Shown: positions 19,269 through 28,800, counted from the stretch's first letter. The stretch: DNA of 64,000 nucleotides from Pontibacillus chungwhensis (GCF_030166655.1 NZ_CP126446.1:3100001-3164000), one strand, 5' to 3'. Notes: a model not told the origin generated them from the sequence alone. A program made the numbers and translations.

Positions 19269-19709
19269 TTGAATTTAACCGTTTATTTAGCCGGACAAAT
19301 CCACGATGACTGGAGAAATGATTTAGAGAAGAAAGCCAAAGAAAAAGGTTTGCCTCTGCAGTTTGTAAGTCCTCAGACGAATCATGAACGTTCCGATTCC
19401 GTTGGTGAAGACATTCTAGGAGAACAGCCAGGGAACGTATACCGTGATGATGCTGCATCAAGTATAAACAATTTGCGTACCACTGTATTGATGAACAAAT
19501 CCGATCTTGTCATTGCTCTTTTTGGAGAAAAGTATAAGCAATGGAATACAGCCATGGATGCTGCGACTGCAATCAATCAAGGTATACCGACCATACTTGT
19601 CAGACCGGAATCCCTTCATCATCCTCTAAAGGAATTATCGAATAAAGCTAACGTCACTGTTGAAACCATTGAGCAAGCATTAGACGTGATCGGGTATATT
19701 TTTGAATAA
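19269..19709 (+). CDS. ytoQ: YtoQ family protein
   Basis: 146 aa. Pattern VYLAGQIHDDWRN at the start and IALFGEKYKQWNTAMDAATA in the middle resemble nucleoside 2-deoxyribosyltransferase-like folds, the basis for calling YtoQ a member of that superfamily; no activity is known to me. TTG start at 19269 after GGAAG. Single gene. A cre-like 14-mer (19196-19209) lies upstream but has two deviations. Confidence 0.88.
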   Translation: MNLTVYLAGQIHDDWRNDLEKKAKEKGLPLQFVSPQTNHERSDSVGEDILGEQPGNVYRDDAASSINNLRTTVLMNKSDLVIALFGEKYKQWNTAMDAATAINQGIPTILVRPESLHHPLKELSNKANVTVETIEQALDVIGYIFE

Positions 19710-19718
19710 ACACATATA

Positions 19719-19747
19719 AAAAAGGGCGATTACTCATCGCCCTTTTT
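19719..19747. terminator. bidirectional terminator ytoQ / DUF84 gene
   Basis: 12-bp perfect stem (19719-19730 with 19736-19747), 5-base loop, A and T runs on the two sides. It overlaps the last codons of the minus-strand gene. Confidence 0.88.
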
Positions 19748-20248
19748 ATTATAATAAAACTCGTATTGACCTTTTAACAACTGTACAATGTGAGCAAACA
19801 TTCCTGAGCGATTTACAAGTTCATTTGTAAACACCCCAATGGCCCCTTCATGATGACGAATATTTTCGCCTTTTGCATAATCATCTATAACATCGCCAAG
19901 TTCTTTTCCTTTGTTCAGTTCATTCGCAATTGAATCAGGAAGAGGAATTCGTGCACCGCTGGCCACAAACGTATTCTCTTCAGAATCTACCAATGCACCC
20001 CAATTACATAGGTACAAGTCATTCTCTAATTCCATAACGCCGCCTTCAAGGCCGATTCCTACAACACCTTTCTCAGTCTTGGCGCATTCTCTAGCTCGAT
20101 TAATCGCCCCTTCAAGTGTCTCTTCGTCACAAAAAGGCTGAGAAGAAACCTTTGAGGAAACTTCAATCCCATCCACTTGATCTTGACTAAAGATCTGTTG
20201 GACAGCTTCAAGTTTTGCAGGGTTGGTAGAGCCAACGATTATTTTCAT
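19730..20248 (-). CDS. DUF84 / YjjX-type inosine/xanthosine triphosphatase
   Basis: 172 aa. N-terminal VGSTNPAKLEAVQQIF and GIGLEGGVME are typical of the YjjX/ITPase-like family that hydrolyses non-canonical purine nucleoside triphosphates or phosphorylated intermediates. Late HHEGAIGVFTNELVNRS is a further family motif. Substrate here is inferred from family only. GAAAGGATG site before ATG. Confidence 0.87.
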   Translation of the reverse strand: MKIIVGSTNPAKLEAVQQIFSQDQVDGIEVSSKVSSQPFCDEETLEGAINRARECAKTEKGVVGIGLEGGVMELENDLYLCNWGALVDSEENTFVASGARIPLPDSIANELNKGKELGDVIDDYAKGENIRHHEGAIGVFTNELVNRSGMFAHIVQLLKGQYEFYYNKKGDE

Positions 20249-20290
20249 CGTTACATCCTTTCTTGGATCAAAAACCTACATTTTAACGCA

Positions 20291-20328
20291 TCAAAGGTTG
20301 TCCTTTCTTCAAAGAGGACAACCTTTGA
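20291..20328 (-). terminator. probable terminator of M42 peptidase gene
   Basis: 14-bp perfect stem (20291-20304 with 20315-20328) directly after the stop at 20334. The minus-strand flank is only moderately T-rich, so efficiency is uncertain. Confidence 0.65.
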
Positions 20329-20333
20329 ACATG

Positions 20334-21401
20334 TTACCCGTTTTGTTTAATTTGTTCAAGAGTATTTTGATCAGTAGTCCGAACTAACTTCGTAATCAGT
20401 TCTTTAGCAGCCGCATAATCATCCACATGAATCATAGAAGCAGCGGTGTGAATATAGCGTGAACAAATTCCAACTACAGCGGATGGAACTCCTTCATTAG
20501 AAGTATGAACACGCCCCGCATCTGTTCCTCCTTGTGAAATGAAGTATTGATATGGTATATCATTTGATTCGGCAGTATCAAGAATAAAGTCCCGAATCCC
20601 ACGGTGTGTTACCATCGTTCTATCAAAGATACGAAGTAAAGCTCCTTTGCCCAGTTGACCAAATTCCTTCTTATCTCCATTCATATCATTCGCTGGAGAG
20701 GCATCAAGAGCATAGAAAATATCTGGTTGAATCATATTAGCAGCTACCTGTGCACCACGCAACCCTACTTCTTCTTGAACCGTGGCACCAGAATACAATT
20801 GGTTTGGAAGCGTTTCGCCTTGAAGCTCTTTCATAAGCTCTACAGCAAGGCCACAGCCGTAACGGTTGTCCCATGCTTTAGCTAGAATTTTCTTTTCATT
20901 CGCCATTGGTGTGAATGGGCATATTGGAACAATTTGCTGACCTGGTTTAATACCGATTTTCTTAGCATCGTCTGCATCATCTGCTCCAATATCAATCATC
21001 ATATTTTTAATTTCCATTGGTTTCTTCCGTTGCTCAGGCGTCAGATTATGAGGAGGAATGGAGCCAATTACCCCTGTAACTGGGCCATTATCTGTCATAA
21101 TTTGAACCCGTTGAGCTAAAAGCACCTGACTCCACCAGCCACCGAGCGTTTGGAAACGGATCATACCGTTTGGAGTAATTTGAGAAACCATAAATCCAAC
21201 TTCATCCATGTGACCCGCCACCATAACTTTCGGCCCGTCACCTTTTTTCACTCCAAATACGCCACCTAAACGATCTTGAATGATTTCGTCAGAGTACTTC
21301 TCTAATTCACCTTTCATAAAAGAACGAACTGCATGTTCATTACCTGGTGCTCCCTGGAGCTCTGTTAAGGTTTTAAATAAACTCATCGTTTCTTGATTCA
21401 T
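20334..21401 (-). CDS. ytoP: M42 family metallo-aminopeptidase
   Basis: 355 aa. M42 glutamyl aminopeptidase family. Metal-binding and catalytic motifs are present: [49 protein letters not shown], and [11 protein letters not shown]. Homologues form large oligomeric shells in the cytoplasm. Matches YtoP in sequence type and neighbourhood. Confidence 0.92.
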   Translation of the reverse strand: MNQETMSLFKTLTELQGAPGNEHAVRSFMKGELEKYSDEIIQDRLGGVFGVKKGDGPKVMVAGHMDEVGFMVSQITPNGMIRFQTLGGWWSQVLLAQRVQIMTDNGPVTGVIGSIPPHNLTPEQRKKPMEIKNMMIDIGADDADDAKKIGIKPGQQIVPICPFTPMANEKKILAKAWDNRYGCGLAVELMKELQGETLPNQLYSGATVQEEVGLRGAQVAANMIQPDIFYALDASPANDMNGDKKEFGQLGKGALLRIFDRTMVTHRGIRDFILDTAESNDIPYQYFISQGGTDAGRVHTSNEGVPSAVVGICSRYIHTAASMIHVDDYAAAKELITKLVRTTDQNTLEQIKQNG

Positions 21402-21552
21402 ATGTATTCATCTCCAATTTATTATCACTTGATCTCTTCATTATTTTAACGAATGTTCAGAATTGTTTCCACCTATCCACCCTATTATTTTCTATTTTGC
21501 TCATTTTCGTCTATACTATTAAGTATAAATCGTTAGTAGTGAGGTGTTAGGA

Positions 21553-21867
21553 ATGAAATTGAAACGTTCATTGGTAGCTTTAGGTGTTGGTACATTAGTT
21601 GGTGTAGTAGCATGGAAACAAATTAACGACAAACAGCAACTATCTCCTGAGAAAGCTTTGAAGATCGCTAAGGAATCTTTCAAACGACAAGGTCCTATAA
21701 GCGGTTCTTGGATTCACATGAAAACAGAAGAATTCTCAAATGATGACCTGCCGTACACGGTTTACCGTGGAGGCGTATCCAGATCTATGGATGGTCAAAC
21801 AAAGCAATATGAATTCTATATGGATGCTGCTACAGGAACCATCCTAGACGTAAGCGTAGTTGCTTAA
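21553..21867 (+). CDS. ytzB: PepSY-domain small membrane protein (YtzB-like)
   Basis: 104 aa. N-terminal membrane anchor or signal (LVALGVGTLVGVVAW), then a single PepSY-type domain (SPEKALKIAKESF, YEFYMDAATGTILDVSV). PepSY domains are associated with peptidase inhibition or local regulation of secreted enzymes, but the partner is unknown. Frame is open to a GTG at 21544, but that codon is inside the AGTGAGGTG ribosome site, so the ATG at 21553 is preferred. Confidence 0.85.
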   Translation: MKLKRSLVALGVGTLVGVVAWKQINDKQQLSPEKALKIAKESFKRQGPISGSWIHMKTEEFSNDDLPYTVYRGGVSRSMDGQTKQYEFYMDAATGTILDVSVVA

Positions 21868-21873
21868 TGACAC

Positions 21874-21904
21874 AAAAGGTATCTCCATTTAGGAGATACC
21901 TTTT
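21874..21904. terminator. bidirectional terminator ytzB / ytnP
   Basis: 13-bp perfect stem (21874-21886 with 21892-21904), T6 tail on the plus strand. Lies between converging genes. Confidence 0.88.
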
Positions 21905-21912
21905 TTCCATGT

Positions 21913-22755
21913 CTACCGTTGTCTTTTCACCTGATTGACTACGTCACCATCTTGATTAAACTGTAAGGCTCTGTAATAAGCATCATGATAGAACGTGTAC
22001 CAAGCTTTTCGATTGTACCCGTATTTCATCCAATCTTCTTTTTGATGGACAGAAGTAACTGGGTAATCGTCATAGGCTAATACCCACAACACATTCTGAT
22101 GAGCATGAGTTGGCATAATATCAGCCATATGAATAAAGAGGTCTTCTCCATCACCAAACTTAATAACACTATGACCAGCACTATGCCCACCAGTATGAAT
22201 CATATGCAAACCTTCATGAATCTCCATGGATTCCTCAAAAGGGCGAACCTTATCCTGAATAGGCTTCCAGTTCTCTTCCCAATATGTATTCCTAGAACGA
22301 AGGTTTGGGTTTTTCATTTCGTTCCATTCTACAGAAGAAGTATAGATTACTGCATTTTCAAAAGCCGGAACAAGATTTTCATCTTCCCATTTAGTCAATC
22401 CGCAAGCATGATCAAAATGGAGGTGAGTCATTAAGATACCATCAATTTCTCTAGAATGATACCCTAGTTGTTGGAGAGAATCCTCCACAGAAGACTCCTC
22501 ATCCACACCAAAATTTCGGAGCTGTTTGTCTGTCATCTTTTCATTGCCGATCCCAGCGTCAATTAAGAATTTCTTCCCATCTAACTCTAGCAGGATAGGA
22601 TCTGTTCGAAGCTCAATTTGGTTCTTGTCGTTATGTGGATATTTACGACTCCACAAGGGTTTTGGGACAACACCAAACATCGCTCCTCCATCCAAATGGG
22701 TGACCCCTCCACTTAACCACGTTAACTTTGCACGACCTACATGTAACGTTTCCAT
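21913..22755 (-). CDS. ytnP: YtnP, metallo-beta-lactamase-fold lactonase
   Basis: 280 aa. Zinc-binding HLHFDHACG (about residue 110), [13 protein letters not shown] and [10 protein letters not shown] define a metallo-beta-lactamase hydrolase. B. subtilis YtnP degrades acyl-homoserine lactone and a Streptomyces signal, so a quorum-quenching role is likely by homology. GGAGGAAGATG precedes the ATG. Lies 60 bases after trmB. Confidence 0.9.
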   Translation of the reverse strand: METLHVGRAKLTWLSGGVTHLDGGAMFGVVPKPLWSRKYPHNDKNQIELRTDPILLELDGKKFLIDAGIGNEKMTDKQLRNFGVDEESSVEDSLQQLGYHSREIDGILMTHLHFDHACGLTKWEDENLVPAFENAVIYTSSVEWNEMKNPNLRSRNTYWEENWKPIQDKVRPFEESMEIHEGLHMIHTGGHSAGHSVIKFGDGEDLFIHMADIMPTHAHQNVLWVLAYDDYPVTSVHQKEDWMKYGYNRKAWYTFYHDAYYRALQFNQDGDVVNQVKRQR

Positions 22756-22815
22756 AACATCTTCCTCCCGTCTTTCATCAGTTTAACACAGACGAATATC
22801 AGGGTGTAAGCGTTA

Positions 22816-23469
22816 TCAATCAGTCAACCTATCCGGAAAGCGTACGCGGCACCGATAAATCGGCTGACCTTTATTGGAGAACTTCTCTTCGTACTCCGTC
22901 ATGACATTATAAGGATCTTCTAAACCATGAAGATCGAGGTTGACTTCTTCAATTTTACAGCCATACTGCGAGAAACTCATAAGAGAGTATTCAAACAAGT
23001 GCTGGTTGTCTGTTTTCATAACAATTTGGCCATTTGGTTTTAAAACAGCTTCATACTGTTCTAAAAAAGTATGGAAAGTTAAACGACGCTTTTCGTGTCG
23101 AGATTTAGGCCATGGATCTGAAAAGTTCAAATAAATCTGGTCGACTTCATTATCACCAAACAAATCTCTAAGGTCACTTGCGTCTACATTCAAGAGGCGT
23201 ACGTTTGATACATCTGCATCTAACACCTTTCGAAGCGCCCCTACAATGACACTTTTTACACGTTCTATACCTATAAAATTAACCTCAGGATGCTGTTTAC
23301 CCATCCCAGATATAAATGCACCTTTACCTGAACCAATCTCTAGATGAAGTGGCTGGTCCTCTTTAAATTCATCGTTCCATTTATCTTTTTTTGAAAAGGG
23401 CTCTTCTACGACAACATGATTATTTTCTCTCATGAAGTCATCGGCCCACGGTTTATTCCGAAGTCGCAT
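22816..23469 (-). CDS. trmB: tRNA (guanine-N7-)-methyltransferase
   Basis: 217 aa. Methylates G46 in the tRNA variable loop using S-adenosylmethionine. SAM-binding LHLEIGSGKGAFI, NFIGIERVKSV, and the family motif YLNFSDPWPKSRHEKRRLT are clear. Same position relative to ytnP as in B. subtilis (ytmQ). Confidence 0.95.
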   Translation of the reverse strand: MRLRNKPWADDFMRENNHVVVEEPFSKKDKWNDEFKEDQPLHLEIGSGKGAFISGMGKQHPEVNFIGIERVKSVIVGALRKVLDADVSNVRLLNVDASDLRDLFGDNEVDQIYLNFSDPWPKSRHEKRRLTFHTFLEQYEAVLKPNGQIVMKTDNQHLFEYSLMSFSQYGCKIEEVNLDLHGLEDPYNVMTEYEEKFSNKGQPIYRCRVRFPDRLTD

Positions 23470-23664
23470 CTTGCCTTCCTCCTTACCATAATCAATGTTT
23501 ACCTTATCACGAACAAATAAAAAGTGAAAGTTTTTGTCGATACGAAGCTAAACCTTCTATCTTAAAGGAAACAAGCGCTTTTTTCCCCCACTGTCACCTT
23601 AAAGAAGCGAGATCTTGATATACGATTAAATTTCCTCCTAAAAAAGGGAAAAATGCTGTTGGGT

Positions 23665-23678
23665 TGGAAGCGCTTTCT
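23665..23678. promoter_or_regulatory. cre-like CcpA site
   Basis: TGGAAGCGCTTTCT fits the cre consensus TGNAANCGNWNNCA except for the last base, with the central GCGC intact. It lies 48 bases before the small membrane-protein gene at 23726, in the promoter interval. An A/T inverted repeat (CTTTCTAT/ATAGAAAG) follows it immediately. Confidence 0.5.
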
Positions 23679-23725
23679 ATTTTAAGATATAGAAAGTGTT
23701 CAAATACGGAAACTGGAGTGATTTC

Positions 23726-23896
23726 ATGTTAACTCTCTTATCTAAATTTACAGAAGCATTGGTTCTTTTAATGTTAGGCATATCCTTTGTAGGTTACGCG
23801 GCTTTTGTATACCCATTTGAAAAGCTTCATGAAAAGACAAATTCAGAAGTTAAAGCGAACCAACTTAAATATGCACCGAATGCATCAAACGCATAA
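23726..23896 (+). CDS. small single-pass membrane protein
   Basis: 56 aa. One hydrophobic helix (EALVLLMLGISFVGYAAFV), then a short charged tail. The upstream ATG at 23696 is in frame, but GGAGTG (23714-23719) sits 6 bases before the ATG at 23726. No family recognised. Isolated between trmB and ytzH, ended by a strong terminator and preceded by a cre-like site, which makes it look like a real regulated gene. Confidence 0.65.
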   Translation: MLTLLSKFTEALVLLMLGISFVGYAAFVYPFEKLHEKTNSEVKANQLKYAPNASNA

Positions 23897-23948
23897 ATCA
23901 AACCCTTCTTAAACAACAAACATTACAGCCAGCGCCTTATAAAACCAC

Positions 23949-23991
23949 AAAAAAGAACTTTGGGATGTATCCTATCCCAAAGTTCTTTTTT
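23949..23991 (+). terminator. terminator of the small membrane-protein gene
   Basis: 17-bp perfect stem (23949-23965 with 23975-23991) with T run inside the right arm. Lies 52 bases after the stop at 23896. Confidence 0.88.
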
Positions 23992-24087
23992 TACCCTAAT
24001 AAAGGAGGGTGAGTATTTAATTTGTAATAATGGTGTACATATTCCCTTTAAAACCGTAGAAACTATAGATAGAAAGGGGATAGATGT

Positions 24088-24372
24088 ATGCCATTAACAG
24101 TGAAAGATCAAGTTAACATTCTTTATGACTTGCTTAGTGAACATTCAGAAGACTGCTGCGGAAGCGTTTCTGAATGTCAGCAAATCCAACGGCTAGTCCG
24201 TTCCATTCTTTCGAAGAAAGAATTACAGGACGAACATGTCCTGCGTTCCTTACCGGCTATTTATGATTACGGTAAAGCCGGGGAAGATTCAGGGGACTTA
24301 ACAACCCATATCACATCCAACCAATCGCAGTTAGAAGAATGGGTTTCATCTATTGGAAATGTTAAATATTAA
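24088..24372 (+). CDS. ytzH: YtzH-like protein
   Basis: 94 aa soluble protein of the YtzH family; function unknown. Contains a conserved two-cysteine stretch EDCCGSVSECQQI. GAAAGGGG precedes the ATG. Its last 11 bases overlap the end of the convergent ytmP, as both stop codons lie in the same short AT-rich stretch. Confidence 0.85.
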   Translation: MPLTVKDQVNILYDLLSEHSEDCCGSVSECQQIQRLVRSILSKKELQDEHVLRSLPAIYDYGKAGEDSGDLTTHITSNQSQLEEWVSSIGNVKY

Positions 24373-25174
24373 TAATCCCCAATTTCACCATGAGCCGCTT
24401 AAGGTCTTCAAGCCAACGAGCGGCTTCTGATTCTTCACGGCGATTTTTATGCCATTGGATGAAGGAAACCGTTTGAGCTACAATGTACCAATGCATCCGT
24501 ACCAACAATGGCTCATCTAATTCAATTCCGTAAGTGTCCAGCCAAACATCCCATTCCTCTTCTGGGATATACCAATGTAAGATCATACCTAAATCCATTG
24601 CAGGATCAGCAACCATCGCATTGTCCCAGTCAATTAAATACAGTTGATCTGCATCTGTCAAAAGCCAGTTATTATGATTCATATCACTATGACAAACGAC
24701 TTTCTTCTGGTTTTGAACGTGGGGAAGCTGTTGTTCAAGATAGCGTAATGCTTGATGAATCTCTATTTGAGTATTAATGAAACTTGAACATTGTTCTTGT
24801 TTCTTTAAGTCATTTAAATAATCGATAGGATCTAAAGGTTGTTTCCCTAATCGCATGAGCAGATCTAACAATTCAGATGAATGGTGAATTTTACTTAACA
24901 GCTGGGCTACTCGAGGATGCTTAATTTCTTCAGGCTTTAGCTCTCTACCTTCTAACCACTGCTGAGCAGTAATAACATCACCATTTTCCATTCGTTTCGT
25001 CCACACAAGCTTAGGGACGATCCCTTCTGCTGACAGCACAGCTAAAAAAGGTGAGGAATTTCGTTTAAGAAATAGGCGCTTTCCTTCGTGGTGTGCATAG
25101 TAAGCTTCTCCTGTAGAGCCGCCTGCTGGGGTAATTGTCCAATCATTACCGAGTATTTGTTCCAACCAATTCAC
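24362..25174 (-). CDS. ytmP: YtmP, APH-fold phosphotransferase
   Basis: About 270 aa. Aminoglycoside-phosphotransferase/choline-kinase fold: nucleotide loop PAGGSTGEAYYA, catalytic HSDMNHNNWLL and metal-binding YLIDWDNAMVADPAMDLG. Substrate unknown. The frame is open to 25225, but GAGG (25183-25186) lies 8 bases before the GTG at 25174, and the family begins near VNWLEQ. The gene ends over the last codons of ytzH. Confidence 0.87.
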   Translation of the reverse strand: MNWLEQILGNDWTITPAGGSTGEAYYAHHEGKRLFLKRNSSPFLAVLSAEGIVPKLVWTKRMENGDVITAQQWLEGRELKPEEIKHPRVAQLLSKIHHSSELLDLLMRLGKQPLDPIDYLNDLKKQEQCSSFINTQIEIHQALRYLEQQLPHVQNQKKVVCHSDMNHNNWLLTDADQLYLIDWDNAMVADPAMDLGMILHWYIPEEEWDVWLDTYGIELDEPLLVRMHWYIVAQTVSFIQWHKNRREESEAARWLEDLKRLMVKLGIINI

Positions 25175-25359
25175 CTTCAATTCCTCAAATCTGTACAGGT
25201 TTGTTTTCTTTATGATCGTAAGCATGTATAATAGTTATGAATATCGTACTGGATCAACTCGTGTCCTCTTATTCAGAAGCTATCACTTAGGGTGATTTTT
25301 TAAAGACACGACAACAATAGATTAACGCATTTTAACTGTTGAATTCAAGTCTTATTCCG

Positions 25360-26295
25360 TTATTTCTTTCCTTTAAATACCGCCCTCGGTATTTTTTCTT
25401 TATAAATATGACTTGATTTGCAATATCCACCCTCACCATCCACATGATAGGCCAAGGCTTCATTGCTTTTTACCTCCACATGATAACCCGTTAGAATTTC
25501 TACTTCTTTAAGACGAGTATGTCCACCCCAGAATACGGTCGCAAACATCAAAAGGACTTTCCACTTTGGTATGTTTTGAAGTATGAGAAGCGACAAACGC
25601 TCAGAGTCTTCCGAAGCTCCCGGCAAGATTTTCATACCGCCCCCGTAATAACCATGAACGCCGATTGTCACCATCCATATGTTTTGATAGATATGTGTGT
25701 CCCCATCTACCGTTACCTCAATCGTTTTTGGTTTATATGTTCGCAACGTCCTTAAAAGCGCCAGACAGTATATGAGAAAGCCTGCATGATAGTGATTAAG
25801 CCATTTCTTCATAGCAGATTTGTTTGCTGCTTGAACAATCTCACCGTCGAAACCAAACCCAATGCTGTTTGCAAATAACCTTGCATCTTTCTGATTGCGC
25901 CGATTCATTCTGTACATTCCTGCACGATAGGGAGAATAATGCGGAGCATTTAAGATTGACTGAAAGATTGAATCAGGTCGATTCTTATGAAGTGTCGCCT
26001 TACCGAAATCATTACCAGATCCCCCTGGAATAAAAGCTAAAGGGATATCAGGAAATTTCTTCAATCCATTCAATACTTCATGAACTGTACCATCCCCTCC
26101 AATTACAATTACACATTCAATCTTATGCTTGTATATTTCTACCAATTGGCGAGTGAGAGATTCTCCATGCCCTGCGTACTCTGTAGTAAATGTTCTGCAA
26201 TCCTTCTCCTTATAAAGAGGGATTGTACAAATTTGTTCATGTAAGCGTTTGGCCCTGCCATTTCCTGCAGCTGGATTAAGAATGACGATATACAT
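25360..26295 (-). CDS. ytlR: diacylglycerol/lipid kinase family protein (YtlR-like)
   Basis: 311 aa. DAGK catalytic domain with the nucleotide-binding VIVIGGDGTVHEVLNG and PGGSGNDFGK motifs, start IVLNPAAGNGRA. Family members phosphorylate diacylglycerol, sphingosine or related lipids; the actual substrate cannot be read from sequence. Positioned as ytlR in B. subtilis. Divergent from the EAL gene. Confidence 0.88.
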   Translation of the reverse strand: MYIVILNPAAGNGRAKRLHEQICTIPLYKEKDCRTFTTEYAGHGESLTRQLVEIYKHKIECVIVIGGDGTVHEVLNGLKKFPDIPLAFIPGGSGNDFGKATLHKNRPDSIFQSILNAPHYSPYRAGMYRMNRRNQKDARLFANSIGFGFDGEIVQAANKSAMKKWLNHYHAGFLIYCLALLRTLRTYKPKTIEVTVDGDTHIYQNIWMVTIGVHGYYGGGMKILPGASEDSERLSLLILQNIPKWKVLLMFATVFWGGHTRLKEVEILTGYHVEVKSNEALAYHVDGEGGYCKSSHIYKEKIPRAVFKGKK

Positions 26296-26379
26296 ATAAA
26301 AAAATCCCCTTTTCCAAACCTTATTACTTCTGAAAATAGTCCTATTTCTATTATACTAGTATAAAAAGGAGTGATGATA

Positions 26380-27402
26380 TTGTCTATCGACTGTCAATGG
26401 TGCGGCACTTCAGTATCCTTGCCTTCAAGTGGGTACATGACCGTACGGACGACAAACAAGTATCAAAACTGGGAACAATCAATCCAACTGCCCATAAGCC
26501 AGCAAGGAGAAAGTTTCCTTATGTATCAATTTCATTCCCATCATGAGTTACTACACAACCTACAAATTTTATTAGAACACAATATGCACCAGGAATGGGT
26601 TCATTTCAGTGACACTAAGCAAGATCAATCGGTCCCTTTGCAAATCGAACATTTGTATGAGCGTTTATCACATCCTGAACTCGTTACGATCATAGAAGAA
26701 GGCCACTTCACCTCTTATCTTCAACCCATCGTACACATGGATACAGGTGAAGTATATGGGTACGAAGCCCTTTTACGCTCAAGGGATGGAAGTGTTTCTC
26801 CCGGTGAATTATTTTCGTTTGCCAAACGTGCTGGTCTTCATTCCATGCTCGACCAGAAAGCTCGCGAAGAAGCTGTAAAAGCAAAAGCTGAACTTATTCC
26901 ATATGGGCAAAAATGTTTCATCAATTTTCTACCTTCAACCATCTATGTTCCAGAACATTGCCTAAGTCATACCTTCAACATTGTAAAGAAATATAATGTT
27001 GATCCTAGTGATCTCATATTTGAAGTCGTCGAAACAGAAAAAATACACAGCATCGATCACTTACATAATATATTTTCAACTTACAAAGCATCAGGCATGC
27101 ACGTTGCCTTGGATGACGTTGGGAGTGGCTATAGTACGTTAGAAGTACTTAGTTTATTAAAACCCGATTTCGTAAAGATTGACCGTGACTATATTCAAGA
27201 TTGCCAGAAAGACCAATCCAAGCAATCATTTCTTGAATCCGTGCAACAAACAGCATCTGAATTGAACATAACGCTGTTAGCAGAAGGCATAGAAACCACA
27301 GAAGAATATCAATGGTTAAGAGAATCTGGTATTCACCTCGGGCAAGGGTACTTCATTGGAAAGCCTTCTCCACAGCCTATAGAATCTTTTATTCTTCCAT
27401 AA
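26380..27402 (+). CDS. EAL-domain cyclic-di-GMP phosphodiesterase candidate
   Basis: 340 aa. Residues ~1-95 form an unassigned domain starting with CQWC. The EAL domain (about 100-340) keeps the signature GYEALLR, NFLPS, EVVETE, DDVGSGYS, VKIDRDYI, LLAEGIET and QGYFIGKP, so the metal-binding and catalytic residues for c-di-GMP hydrolysis look intact. No GGDEF or membrane segment, so it should be cytoplasmic. Start is the TTG at 26380, with GGAG 8 bases upstream; an upstream GTG/ATG pair overlaps the ribosome site. Its end overlaps the convergent ytlQ by 14 bases. Confidence 0.85.
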   Translation: MSIDCQWCGTSVSLPSSGYMTVRTTNKYQNWEQSIQLPISQQGESFLMYQFHSHHELLHNLQILLEHNMHQEWVHFSDTKQDQSVPLQIEHLYERLSHPELVTIIEEGHFTSYLQPIVHMDTGEVYGYEALLRSRDGSVSPGELFSFAKRAGLHSMLDQKAREEAVKAKAELIPYGQKCFINFLPSTIYVPEHCLSHTFNIVKKYNVDPSDLIFEVVETEKIHSIDHLHNIFSTYKASGMHVALDDVGSGYSTLEVLSLLKPDFVKIDRDYIQDCQKDQSKQSFLESVQQTASELNITLLAEGIETTEEYQWLRESGIHLGQGYFIGKPSPQPIESFILP

Positions 27403-28234
27403 AGGATTCTTCTCGGCCCCATTCTGTCCGCTTAACTGATGTGACTTGAGTGTGTTTGAGGAGAGAAGCCATTACTTTCATCTGCTGATATTTTAAAGGA
27501 GACTTGAACCCTCTCATTCGTTCAAACCATTCTTCATATTCTTCAAGACCAACATATTCGGTCTGATAGGGTTCTAGATTATATTCGATCCTATTCGTTG
27601 AAGACAGAACCAGCTGTTTGACAGGATACTCGATTCCATGAGCTTTCAGGATACTTTGAATGATTCTCGCTGTACGTTTCAATGAAATCAATGGGCTTAA
27701 AAAGCGAGTACGTACGTTTTTCTCCTCTTTATACCATGAACGTTCATCCCCAGGAATATAGGTGACATCTTCTGACTCTTGAAGATGCTTCACACAATAA
27801 ATTCCCTGGGGATGAACAATAATAGAATCGGCTTCCATTGGTGCTTTCTTAATTTGAAAGATCGGATCATAAAGAAGCAGGAAGGTATCGGGAAACCTTT
27901 GTAATAAGTATCGAAGTGTTTCATCATATTCATATGTCTTATCTAGGAAAGACATCTCTGTTAACGTACGAGAAGCCCACTTCAGTTGAAAGGGAAGTAA
28001 TCCATCAAGGAAGTACTGCTTTAATTCTTGCTCATTTTTCGGAGCGGCCCCTTTATAAATAAAAGAACTTAGTGCCTCATTGTATTCGCTTTCTTCTAAT
28101 TCAAAGCGACGGTTCCATAAGGATTTCAGTTTTTTCCAGTTCCCTTGTTTTAGGCGAATGAATTGACCTGGATATCGATAAGGATCTGCTGTATACCTCG
28201 ATACATAATCTTGTAATTTTACTAACTGTGCCAT
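27389..28234 (-). CDS. ytlQ: NERD-like protein (YtlQ-like)
   Basis: 281 aa. A central stretch, PMEADSIIVHPQGIYCVKH, resembles the NERD (nuclease-related) core with its acidic residue and hydrophobic strands, and position matches ytlQ of B. subtilis. No other known domain. Function unknown; nuclease activity is not demonstrated. Last gene of the minus-strand set K+ channel-pepV-MFS-thpR-ytlQ, 8 bases after thpR. Confidence 0.75.
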   Translation of the reverse strand: MAQLVKLQDYVSRYTADPYRYPGQFIRLKQGNWKKLKSLWNRRFELEESEYNEALSSFIYKGAAPKNEQELKQYFLDGLLPFQLKWASRTLTEMSFLDKTYEYDETLRYLLQRFPDTFLLLYDPIFQIKKAPMEADSIIVHPQGIYCVKHLQESEDVTYIPGDERSWYKEEKNVRTRFLSPLISLKRTARIIQSILKAHGIEYPVKQLVLSSTNRIEYNLEPYQTEYVGLEEYEEWFERMRGFKSPLKYQQMKVMASLLKHTQVTSVKRTEWGREESFMEE

Positions 28235-28242
28235 AATAAAAG

Positions 28243-28800
28243 TTATGCCTCCTCTCCTAATTTAAAGTGTTCAACTCTTTCATACTTTGGTTGCTGATCC
28301 GGGTGAATACGAAACAAAGAAAAGGAATGAACAAACTCTTCCTCACCAATCATTGCTTCTGGAATAGATGAGAGAAATTTTTGAGGATTATTCCATTTCT
28401 TAGCTAAGGTAATATGCGGGGTGTAGGAACGATTGTCCTTTTTAAAACCCGCTTCCGCACACTGATCCTGCACTTCTCGATGTAGGGCTGTAAGAGAGTT
28501 TGTTTTTTCAGCCCCAACCCATAACACTCTAGGTTGATTCTCTTTCCCAAAGGTTCCGATTCCTTTTAATAGGATGGGGAATGGAGAATGAGATCTAGCG
28601 ACTTTCCTCATTCTTTGTTGTATTTCTTCTACTTTCCCTGGCTTTACTCCACCTAAAAAAGTCAATGTAATATGAAGGTCTTTCGGGTTTGTCCACTGCT
28701 TATATGAGACATCTTGCGACAAATTATTTTGTAGTTGAGCTAATGTCTGTTGAGCAGGGACTGATAAAGAAATCCCTATAAAATAATGGGTCTCAGCCAC
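28243..28800 (-). CDS. thpR: RNA 2',3'-cyclic phosphodiesterase
   Basis: 185 aa. 2H phosphoesterase with two HxT motifs, HITLTFLGG and HITLAKKW. Hydrolyses 2',3'-cyclic phosphates of RNA; older name ligT or ytlP. GTG start with AAGGAG 9-10 bases before. Follows the MFS gene by 14 bases. Confidence 0.92.
   Translation of the reverse strand: MAETHYFIGISLSVPAQQTLAQLQNNLSQDVSYKQWTNPKDLHITLTFLGGVKPGKVEEIQQRMRKVARSHSPFPILLKGIGTFGKENQPRVLWVGAEKTNSLTALHREVQDQCAEAGFKKDNRSYTPHITLAKKWNNPQKFLSSIPEAMIGEEEFVHSFSLFRIHPDQQPKYERVEHFKLGEEA

Noticed and set aside
25175-25225. Upstream in-frame ATG for ytmP
   Set aside because: It lacks a ribosome site and would add a non-family N-terminus; the GTG at 25174 has GAGG at 8 bases.
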